37,921 bases of DNA from Tagaea sp. CACIAM 22H2 (lineage in GTDB: Bacteria > Pseudomonadota > Alphaproteobacteria > CACIAM-22H2): contig PVXE01000040.1 in assembly GCA_014444615.1 (NCBI GenBank), positions 1 through 37,921 of the forward strand, written 5' to 3'. Position numbers and translations under genes: made by a program. Positions 32,524 through 37,921 of this stretch are shown here, piece by piece. Below the pieces are notes generated by a model, which did no database searches, was not told the DNA's origin, and saw only the letters and a program-made list of their open reading frames with translations. How positions within the stretch are numbered: position 1 is the first letter of the stretch; each line of letters opens with the position of its first letter.

Positions 32524-33519
32524 ATGACGCATATCCCTCGATTGAAATTCGGCTGCACCGCCGGCGGCGCAACGCATTCGGACCTCGCCATTCCCGACAT
32601 CGCCGCCAAAGTGCGGATGGTCAAGGAGGCGGGGGTCTTCGACTATATCGACCGCTCGCCGCCCGACGAGGAATTTCGCGATCTGCTGAAGGCGAGCGAG
32701 CAATACGATCTGCCCGTGCTGGCCAGCGGCTGGTTCTACACGGCCGGCCGCGACGAGGCGCTTTACGAACGCAATATCCTCAAAGCGCGTTTGCTCGGCA
32801 GCCTGGTCCATAACGTTCAATTGATGACGCACCACGCCGATGGCCATGTGCTGAGCGACGCGGAAGTCGCCGAATTCTACGTTCGCGCCTACGAATTCGG
32901 CATGCGCCACGACGTGACGCCGTGTTTCGAAATCCATGTGAATATGTGGTCGGAGCATTACGGCCGGGTGGCGCGCGTCGCGGCACTGGTCGAAGCGCGC
33001 GGCCTGCCCTTCCGCATGACGCTCGACCACAGCCACGTCATCTTCAAGATCGACAATCCCGCCGAACAAGACGTGCAAGCCATGCGCGCGGATGTCGAGA
33101 ACGGCGAAGTCGTGCTCGACCCGGCAAAGCCGGGGAATGTGTGCGCGCAATGGATCGCGGCGAATTACGTGGCACATGCTCACGCGCGCGCGGCGATCCC
33201 CGCCAACCCGATCAACACGCGCGCCAAACATCCCGACGGCCGTTACGGCCGCGGCATCCAGTATCCGTTCATGCGGCCGGAACCCGGCCAATATGTCGCC
33301 GATTGGGACGAAGCGAAACTCGAGCCGTGGAAACGCGTCCTGCGCGAGCTGCTCGCGCATCACGCGGCCGACGATACGAGCCCGCTCGCCATGATCTCAT
33401 GCGAGTTCATTCCCGGCATCGATTACGGCGCGGGAAACGGCTATTCGATTTTCGAGAATAACGTCGCGTGCGCGCGCTGGCTGCGCGACGAATGGGCCAA
33501 GGCGGCCGCACCGCAATAA
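32524..33519 (+). CDS. Xylose isomerase-like TIM-barrel protein (sugar phosphate isomerase/epimerase superfamily)
   Basis: 331 residues; GGAAGGA lies 8 bases before the ATG. Likely metal ligands sit at the ends of strands as in this fold: E136 in CFEIHVNMWSEH, D168 and H169 in LDHSHVIF, H218/H220 in AHAHARA, and a final Glu in ISCEFIPGIDYG near residue 300. The repeats of strand and helix fit an (alpha/beta)8 barrel. Members include isomerases, epimerases, aldolases and dehydratases acting on sugars or hydroxy-acids. The presence with a bicupin gene suggests a two-step conversion of one compound. A hairpin GCCGCC GCAC GGCGGC follows the stop but has no T-run. Confidence 0.8.
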   Translation: MTHIPRLKFGCTAGGATHSDLAIPDIAAKVRMVKEAGVFDYIDRSPPDEEFRDLLKASEQYDLPVLASGWFYTAGRDEALYERNILKARLLGSLVHNVQLMTHHADGHVLSDAEVAEFYVRAYEFGMRHDVTPCFEIHVNMWSEHYGRVARVAALVEARGLPFRMTLDHSHVIFKIDNPAEQDVQAMRADVENGEVVLDPAKPGNVCAQWIAANYVAHAHARAAIPANPINTRAKHPDGRYGRGIQYPFMRPEPGQYVADWDEAKLEPWKRVLRELLAHHAADDTSPLAMISCEFIPGIDYGAGNGYSIFENNVACARWLRDEWAKAAAPQ

Positions 33520-33591
33520 CGTCCATGCCGCCGCACGGCGGCAGTCCGATCGCCGGATATCTACCCCCGCGCGAAACCGCGGGGCGAAAGC

Positions 33592-33619
33592 AAAAAGGGG
33601 CGGCCGAAGCCGCCCCTTT
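33592..33619 (-). terminator. Intrinsic terminator of the cold-shock gene
   Basis: A perfect 11-bp stem (AAAGGGGCGGC with GCCGCCCCTTT), loop TTCG on the minus strand, is followed by further T on that strand, 6 bases past the stop. A second hairpin (CCCCGCG with CGCGGGG, 33565-33584) lies beyond it. Confidence 0.88.
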
Positions 33620-33625
33620 CGATCC

Positions 33626-33832
33626 TTAGACCGCGCGGATGTTGACCGCCGAGGTCTTGCCGTTGCGGCCCGTTTCGAGCTCGTAGCTCAGCTTCTGGCC
33701 TTCGCCGACGCTCTGCATGCCAGCGCGTTCGACCGCCGAAATGTGCAGGAACACGTCAGCCTTGCCGTCTTCCGGTTGAATGAAGCCGTAGCCCTTGGTG
33801 GCGTTGAACCACTTGACCGTACCGATCGCCAT
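33626..33832 (-). CDS. csp: Cold-shock domain protein (CspA family)
   Basis: 68 residues from the ATG at 33832, with GAGGA 7 bases upstream; the frame is open further but the family always starts here. It is a five-stranded OB fold with the RNA-binding motifs KGYGFI (RNP1) and VFLHISA (RNP2), and the starting GTVKWFN. It binds single-stranded RNA and melts secondary structure, at low temperature or in growth. The whole protein is the cold-shock domain. A strong terminator follows. The long non-coding stretch upstream could hold an extended 5' leader, as is usual in this family. Confidence 0.97.
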   Translation of the reverse strand: MAIGTVKWFNATKGYGFIQPEDGKADVFLHISAVERAGMQSVGEGQKLSYELETGRNGKTSAVNIRAV

Positions 33833-34205
33833 GTATTTTTCCTCAACGATAAACGACTCGCCGCGACCATCGCAGCAAGCATCAATTTCGGTTCCGGGGA
33901 ATTCTTCGAGGGCACCAGGGGGGCCATCAGGAAATACGCCCAACCTGCTTGACGAGGCGCAACATGCCCGACATTCGCGTTTCGGGCAATCCGAATCGTG
34001 AACGGGGCATTCGCGGGTATCTATCCCGGCCCGTTTCGGGTAGGGTGCATTTCGTTCTTGCCCGAAAAATTTCCCGGTGCAGTCCGTAGCCATCGAAAGG
34101 TCGGACGCCGGAAAGCCTCGACAATCCAATCGTTTCCACACGCACCGCGCGAATCCCGATGCGCTGCGCGGTGCCGGTTTTTTGACGCCAACAGAAGGTA
34201 ATCTC
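33833..34205. other. 373-base divergent region with inverted repeats between the cold-shock gene and a small conserved gene
   Basis: No convincing coding frame of its own. On the plus strand TTTCGGGCAA (33980-33989) is the exact inverted repeat of TTGCCCGAAA (34058-34067), and TTTCGGG (34034-34040) can pair with the same downstream segment, so two folds compete. GTCCG and CGGAC near 34082-34106 form another stem. A terminator-like hairpin follows (listed separately). The leftward half should hold the cold-shock leader and promoter, but no clear promoter was found. Confidence 0.6.
34142..34183 (+). terminator. Terminator-like hairpin 22 bases upstream of a start codon (attenuator or small-RNA end)
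   Basis: A perfect 9-bp stem (GCACCGCGC with GCGCGGTGC), 15-base loop, then CGG and six T. No protein gene on this strand ends here, so it would stop either a leader transcript of the gene at 34206 or a separate small RNA coming from the region 33950-34140. Confidence 0.65.
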
Positions 34206-34505
34206 ATGAGCTTCGCAGCCGCCCGCAAGCCCGCCAACCTGCCCAAGCGCCCCGTGATCCATGTTTTCAAGATCGGCCAGGCCGTGAAACTGATGCGCGG
34301 TTTCGGCCACCATCCGCAAAACACGAACCTCTACCGCGTCGTCGGCGCGCTGCCGCCGCTGGGCGTCACGTTCCAATACCGCATCCGCAGCGACCACGAG
34401 CGCCACGAGCGCATCGCGCTGGAAGACGATCTGGAAGCGGTGCGCATGCCCGCGCAGGGCAAAGGCGGCGCGCACGCCGACGCCGTATTCGGCGGCACGC
34501 GGTAA
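34206..34505 (+). CDS. Small conserved basic protein of unknown function
   Basis: 99 residues; AAGG lies 7 bases before the ATG. The core FKIGQAVKLMRGFGHHPQNT followed by YRVVGALPP and FQYRIRSDHERHERIALEDDL resembles a family of small alphaproteobacterial proteins that I know only as hypothetical; the beta-strand pattern (G-Q-x-V near the start, YRIRS near the end) suggests a small SH3-like barrel. No signal peptide or membrane segment. It could bind nucleic acid or a protein, but that is not shown. It is preceded by a structured leader and terminator-like hairpin, and followed by a G+C hairpin, so it seems to be a single-gene unit. Confidence 0.8.
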   Translation: MSFAAARKPANLPKRPVIHVFKIGQAVKLMRGFGHHPQNTNLYRVVGALPPLGVTFQYRIRSDHERHERIALEDDLEAVRMPAQGKGGAHADAVFGGTR

Positions 34506-34509
34506 GGGC

Positions 34510-34529
34510 GGGGCGCGTCCGCGCGCCCC
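34510..34529. terminator. G+C hairpin between convergent genes
   Basis: A perfect 8-bp stem (GGGGCGCG with CGCGCCCC) and 4-base loop fills the space between the small conserved gene and the convergent enolase-superfamily gene. There is no T-run on either side, so termination would be weak or need Rho. Confidence 0.45.
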
Positions 34530-35729
34530 TCAATCGAAGAAGTCGGAATCCCCTTCCGAGAGATACTTCTTCGCCTTCGCCGGGATGAGGTTCACGCCGA
34601 GACCGGGCCGATCGTAGACGTCGATCAGCCCGTTCTTCACCGGCATGCCGTCGAAACCTTCGGTGATGTCGTACCAGAATGGCTCGAAGCGCGCCGGATA
34701 CTCGAACGCGATCAGATTATCCGGCAGCGTCGCGCAGACCTGAATCAGTGACGCCAGCCCGAAAATGCCGTTCGCTGTGCCGTGCGGCGCGATCGAGATG
34801 CCGTAGAGATCGGCGTATTCGGCGACCCATTTGAGTTCGGCGATGCCGCCCACGTCGCACGGGTCCGGCCCGATCACGTCGACCGCATGGCCGTCGATCA
34901 GCGTCTTGAAGTTCTGGCGCAGATAAATCTGCTCGCCGGTATGGATCGGCGTCGTCGTGTGCGGCGTCACCTCGCGATAGACGTCCGCATTCACATACGG
35001 GACGTAGTCGCCGGTGATCATGTCCTCGATCCACAGCAAATGCAGATCTTCGACCGCCTTGGCGAAGCGCAGCGCGTCCTGCTTGAGATAGCCGGGGCCG
35101 GCGTCGACCGCGAGACCATAGCCCTTGCCCAGCGTTTCCTTCGCCGCGCGCACGCACGCGACCAGATGATCGAAGCCCTGCTCGCTCATCAATCCCTTAT
35201 GCGGATAGGGAAACGGCGCGTCGCGCTGGACGGCGCCGTAATGGAAATCGGGGAAATCGGCGACCATCGAGGAATGGAACGAGGTCGGCAGCTTGAACAT
35301 CGTGAAGCCGCCTTCGAGCGACATCCCGTATTCCGCCCATTTGCGATAATCGTCGGGCGTGTGTCCGACGCCCGCCTCGTGCTGATAGAGCGTGCGATAG
35401 GTCCGCACTTGATCGCGCACCTTGCCGCCCAGCAGGCGATAGATCGGCAGATTGGCCGCCTTGCCGGCGATGTCCCAGAGCGCGATCTCGATCGCGCTGA
35501 CGGCCGCCCCGAACGGCTTGAAGCCGCCGCGCACGCGGATGCGCTTCATGATCCGCTCGACATTCACCGGGTCCTGGCCGACCAGCCAGGATTTCAGCTG
35601 CAGCACGATCGGCTGCATATAGGGCTTGGGCGTCTCGATCTGGCTCCAGCCCGTGATGCCTTCGTCCGTCGTGATGCGGATAACCGGGCTGTTCGCGATC
35701 ACCGCGCATTTGATGTCCGTAATCTTCAC
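34530..35729 (-). CDS. Enolase-superfamily sugar-acid dehydratase (mandelate racemase type), intact copy
   Basis: 399 residues with a GTG start at 35729, supported by GGAGGA 4-5 bases upstream. N-terminal capping domain (1-125), then a TIM barrel with the metal triad D209 (AVDAGPG), E235 (WIEDM), E266 (HTGEQ) and a general-base His H316 (APHGTANG). The superfamily removes a proton next to a carboxylate; most members of this size in sugar-acid loci dehydrate aldonates or aldarates to 2-keto-3-deoxy acids, which would feed the XylX-like enzyme. Which acid is used cannot be read off. It lies 31 bases downstream of a paralogue of the same strand that is broken by an IS element, so its normal upstream promoter may be lost. 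Confidence 0.92.
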   Translation of the reverse strand: MKITDIKCAVIANSPVIRITTDEGITGWSQIETPKPYMQPIVLQLKSWLVGQDPVNVERIMKRIRVRGGFKPFGAAVSAIEIALWDIAGKAANLPIYRLLGGKVRDQVRTYRTLYQHEAGVGHTPDDYRKWAEYGMSLEGGFTMFKLPTSFHSSMVADFPDFHYGAVQRDAPFPYPHKGLMSEQGFDHLVACVRAAKETLGKGYGLAVDAGPGYLKQDALRFAKAVEDLHLLWIEDMITGDYVPYVNADVYREVTPHTTTPIHTGEQIYLRQNFKTLIDGHAVDVIGPDPCDVGGIAELKWVAEYADLYGISIAPHGTANGIFGLASLIQVCATLPDNLIAFEYPARFEPFWYDITEGFDGMPVKNGLIDVYDRPGLGVNLIPAKAKKYLSEGDSDFFD

Positions 35730-35760
35730 CGCTTCCTCCGAATTCTTGTGCCGGCCGCGC

Positions 35761-36682
35761 TCAATCGAAGAAGGCGGAGTCTTCCGCCGCGAGATAACGT
35801 TTCGCCCGCTCGGGCACGAGCTCCACGCCCATGCCCGGCCGGTCCCAGACCTCGATCATGCCGTTGCGGATGATCGGGTTGGGCAAGCCGTCGACGATGT
35901 CGTACCACCAGGCGGGATCGCCGACCGGACATTCGAAAGCGATGAAATTATGCGGCAACGCCGCGCCGACCTGCACGAGGGCGGCCAGACCGAGCAAGCC
36001 GTTGCCGGTACCGTGCGGCGCCATCAGGATGCCGTGCAAATCGGCGTACTCCGCGATCCATTTGAGCTCGGCGATGCCGCCCACGTCGCACGGATCGGGC
36101 CCGACGACGCGCACGGCCTTGCGCTCGATCAGGTCCTTGAAGTTCTGGCGCAGATAGATCTGCTCGCCGGTATGGATCGGCGTCGACGTCGACTGCGTCA
36201 GGTCGCGATAGACGTCGGCGTTGACGAACGGCACGTAATCGCCGGTCAGCATATCCTCGAGCCACATGAGGTTATGCTTCTCGACGGCGCGCGCGAATCG
36301 GATCGCGTCGGGCAGCATCCAGCCGGGGCCGCAATCGAGGGCGAGCCCGACCTTGTCGCCGAGCACTTCCTTCATCGCCGCGACGCAGTCCAGCGTGTAT
36401 GCCATGCCGCGCTCGGTCATCGGCCCGCGATCGAGCCAGCCATGCAGCGAGCTTTTCTCGACCTCGCCATAGAAATAGCCCGGCTCGTTCTTCATCGGGC
36501 TGTGGAACGAGATGCCCTGCTTCACGATCGTGAAGCCTTCGGGCAGCGCCATCATCCGCTTCATTTCGTCGGCGAAGTCTTCGGGCCGATGGCGCGCGAG
36601 CGGCTTGCGGTAGGCGCCGTTATAGACCCGCACCCGGTCGCGGACCTTGCCGCCCAACAGCTTGTAGACGGGCACGCCCGCC
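35761..36682 (-). pseudogene. Enolase-superfamily gene interrupted by an IS3-family element (C-terminal 306 codons)
   Basis: The frame is open from the IS border to a TGA at 35761. It begins inside a domain: AGVPVYKLLGGKVRDR lines up with residues 92-107 of the intact neighbour (ANLPIYRLLGGKVRDQ), so about 93 N-terminal codons are missing and should lie beyond the right end of the IS. The barrel residues remain (LALDCGPGW, WLEDML, HTGEQ, APHGTGNG). A GTG at 36675 could start a truncated product, but without the capping domain it would not bind substrate properly. The sequence is clearly a tandem paralogue of the next gene, with C-termini DSAFFD and DSDFFD. The break looks recent, since no other damage is seen. 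Confidence 0.9.
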
Positions 36683-36706
36683 TGACCTGCCCGAGTTTTT
36701 GAACCA
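36683..36706 (+). repeat. Left terminal inverted repeat of the IS
   Basis: Begins TGACCTGCCCGAGTTTTTG and ends GAACCA. It matches the right repeat with two substitutions and a two-base gap. Confidence 0.9.
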
Positions 36707-36720
36707 AGCCGAATGAGAGA

Positions 36721-37527
36721 TTACTGCATCGCGGCGACCGGTTCGAGTGGCTGGATCTGACCGAACGTTGCCGGCGCTGGCGGCCGATATCCAAGCGACG
36801 AGTGCGGCCGTTTCTCGTTGTAGTGACGGCGCCATTGCTCGATGACGATCCGCGCCTCCCTCAAGCTGTAAAAGATCTCGCCGTTGAGCAGCTCGTCCCT
36901 GAGCTTGCCGTTGAAGCTTTCGCAGTAGCCGTTCTCCCAGGGGCTGCCGGGTTCGATGAACAGAGTCTTCGAGCCGATCTGCGCGAGCCAATCCCGGACG
37001 ACCTTGGCCGTCATCTCCGGGCCATTGTCTGAACGTATGTGGGCAGGAATGCCGTGTTTCAGCATCACATCGGCGAACGTCTCGATGACGCCGAAGCTGT
37101 TGATCCGCCGTGCCACCCGGATCGCCAGGCATTCCCGCGTGTACTCGTCGATCAGCGTCAGGAGCCTCACTGACCGGCCGTCGTGGGTCTGGGCAGAGAC
37201 GAAGTCGTAGCTCCAGACGTGCTTGGGACGTTCCGGCCGTAACCGAACGCAAGAGCCGTCGTTCAGCCATAGACGTCCCCTTGGGCGCTGCTTCTTCGGT
37301 ACTTTGAGGCCCTCACGGCGCCAGATGCGCTGAACCCGATCCTTGCCTACCTGCCAGCCACCAGACTGCAGCAGCGCGGTGATCCGGCGATAGCCGTAGC
37401 GCCCGTACTCGGACGCCAGAGTGACAACGGCTTTCGTCAGCACATCCTCGTCAGCACGGACCGTGGGGATGTAGCGCTGGGTTCCCCGCGGTTGGCTGAC
37501 GATCCGGCAAGCATGGCGCTCCGACAC
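36721..37527 (-). CDS. IS3-family transposase OrfB (DDE integrase domain)
   Basis: 268 residues from a GTG at 37527; the frame is open further upstream to the slippery site near 37590 (adding APDRRRQAVEAIRRKYR), and the active enzyme is expected as an OrfAB fusion made by -1 frameshifting. An HTH_21-like segment (YGRYGYRRITALL, with IWRREGLKVPKKQ) precedes the rve integrase core. Catalytic residues: Asp in VWSYDFV, Asp in HIRSDNGPE, Glu in ENGYCESFNGKLRDE (D-D-35-E). The end YNEKRPHSSLGYRPPAP is typical. It is intact, so the element may still move. Confidence 0.95.
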   Translation of the reverse strand: MSERHACRIVSQPRGTQRYIPTVRADEDVLTKAVVTLASEYGRYGYRRITALLQSGGWQVGKDRVQRIWRREGLKVPKKQRPRGRLWLNDGSCVRLRPERPKHVWSYDFVSAQTHDGRSVRLLTLIDEYTRECLAIRVARRINSFGVIETFADVMLKHGIPAHIRSDNGPEMTAKVVRDWLAQIGSKTLFIEPGSPWENGYCESFNGKLRDELLNGEIFYSLREARIVIEQWRRHYNEKRPHSSLGYRPPAPATFGQIQPLEPVAAMQ

Positions 37528-37577
37528 GCGATATTTCCGTCGGATCGCCTCGACCGCCTGCCGGCGCCGATCGGGCG

Positions 37578-37856
37578 CTACAAGTTTCCCTCGGCGACGT
37601 CCTTCAGAATCTGCTTCTCCAGCGACAAGTCGGCGACCAGCCGCTTCAATCGGGCATTCTCCCGCTCGAGTTCCTTGAACCGTCTGGCCTGTTCGATCTC
37701 AAGACCACCGTACTCGTTTCGCCAGCGGTAGTAGCTCTGTTCGGCAATCTCGACTTCCTTGCAGGCCTGACCGATGGTCCGGCCCTGCGCCACCAGCACG
37801 TCGATCTGACGCAGCTTCGTGACGATCTGTTCAGCACTATGTCGCTTCCTCGGCAT
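37578..37856 (-). CDS. IS3-family transposase OrfA (helix-turn-helix, leucine zipper)
   Basis: 92 residues. The helix-turn-helix of the HTH_8/transposase_8 type spans about 8-45 (SAEQIVTKLRQIDVL, then TIGQACKEVEIAEQSYYRW); a leucine zipper-like helix follows (FKELERENARLKRLVADL), used for dimer formation. It binds the terminal repeats and, alone, usually holds transposition down. The last codons carry the slippery heptamer that shifts a share of ribosomes into orfB. Confidence 0.95.
   Translation of the reverse strand: MPRKRHSAEQIVTKLRQIDVLVAQGRTIGQACKEVEIAEQSYYRWRNEYGGLEIEQARRFKELERENARLKRLVADLSLEKQILKDVAEGNL
37584..37590 (-). other. Programmed -1 frameshift site G GGA AAC
   Basis: In the orfA frame the codons read GAG GGA AAC TTG TAG, so the heptamer G GGA AAC fits the X XXY YYZ rule. 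Slipping back one base gives GGG AAA CTT GTA and enters the orfB frame with no stop between. The orfA stop is 4 bases beyond the heptamer. Confidence 0.82.
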
Positions 37857-37895
37857 CTTCAGGTTCCCTTTCCAAACTGATTATCCCAATCAGCC

Positions 37896-37921
37896 TGGTT
37901 CAAGAAAACCCGGTCAGGTCA
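37896..37921 (-). repeat. Right terminal inverted repeat of the IS
   Basis: Read on the minus strand it begins TGACCTGACCGGGTTTTC and goes on TTGAACCA. It ends exactly at the window edge. Confidence 0.9.

Larger units (their letters stand above)
36683..37921 (-). mobile_element. Complete IS3-family insertion sequence (IS407-like group)
   Basis: 1239 bases from TGACCTGCCCG at the left to the reverse of TGACCTGACCGG at the last base of the window. It has imperfect terminal inverted repeats, two overlapping-phase transposase frames (orfA, orfB) and a canonical slippery heptamer, the standard IS3 design. The protein types and the TGACCTG ends suggest the IS407 group, whose target duplication is usually 4 bp; the left flank ends CGCC (36679-36682). 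The right flank is outside the window, so the duplication cannot be checked. It cuts the enolase-superfamily gene. Confidence 0.94.

Noticed and set aside
34084..34122. Resemblance to the cyclic-di-GMP-I riboswitch core (GGACGC...AAAGCC) in the leader of the small conserved gene
   Set aside because: There are three extra bases in the core and no upstream GCAAACC-like strand, so the match is too loose to name a class. The leader remains interesting without it.
36561..36794. A frame spanning the left IS border on the minus strand
   Set aside because: It joins IS and enolase-gene DNA in a phase belonging to neither, so it is a junction artefact.
1..37921. CRISPR arrays, tRNA or rRNA genes, phage genes
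   Set aside because: No regularly spaced repeats, cloverleaf-like sequences or phage structural genes were seen. Short runs of repeated GCG come from codon bias.

Overview
The window is high-G+C DNA packed with genes on both strands. Short gaps, 4-bp ATGA/GTGA overlaps and convergent gene ends that overlap by a few bases are common. Gene content (a CheZ-like phosphatase beside a hybrid CheA, TAXI-type binding protein, DUF1194 protein, intracellular PHB depolymerase, oxidative sugar-acid enzymes) points to an alphaproteobacterium, most likely of the Rhodospirillales type. That placement is inferred from gene families, not from a phylogenetic marker. No tRNA, rRNA or CRISPR array was seen.

Layout. 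(1) 1-132: start of an exported ABC-type binding protein, cut by the window edge. (2) 457-6530: chemotaxis block. cheZ and an unknown gene run rightward. cheA (hybrid, with receiver), cheW and a PAS-like gene run leftward and converge on them. No receptor, cheY, cheR or cheB is present. (3) 6682-10053: a membrane-anchored TAXI binding protein, divergent from a class III aminotransferase and an Asp/Glu racemase-like protein. (4) 10031-17332: four leftward genes that look like one operon of exported or membrane proteins: a CHAT-protease TPR lipoprotein, a caspase-family protease, a small secreted unknown and a CHASE2-adenylate cyclase. This is the best candidate for a little-described system here. 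(5) 17439-23274: uronate dehydrogenase, a multicopper oxidase with a His/Met-rich insert, a DUF1194 vWA-like protein (opposite strand), then XylX-like dehydratase and alpha-ketoglutarate semialdehyde dehydrogenase, ended by a strong terminator. (6) 23335-29297: an RraA-like gene (leftward), then a sugar ABC importer (binding protein and two permeases, no ATPase), a PhyH-type dioxygenase and an aldo/keto reductase. (7) 29294-33519: GST, PHB depolymerase, a bicupin protein and a xylose-isomerase-like TIM barrel. (8) 33626-34505: cold-shock protein divergent from a small conserved gene that has a terminator-like hairpin just upstream of its start. (9) 34530-37921: two tandem enolase-superfamily genes. 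The upstream one is cut by a complete IS3-family element whose right end coincides with the last base of the window.

How it fits together. Regions 5, 6 and 9 have the parts of a non-phosphorylating sugar-acid route: uptake by an ABC importer, oxidation by a uronate dehydrogenase and possibly the aldo/keto reductase, dehydration by enolase-superfamily enzymes, a second dehydration by the XylX-like protein, and oxidation to 2-oxoglutarate by the semialdehyde dehydrogenase. The substrate is not shown by the sequence. Region 4 combines two cysteine proteases of the caspase/CHAT fold in or beyond the inner membrane with a membrane cyclase that senses on the periplasmic side. Its biological role is open.
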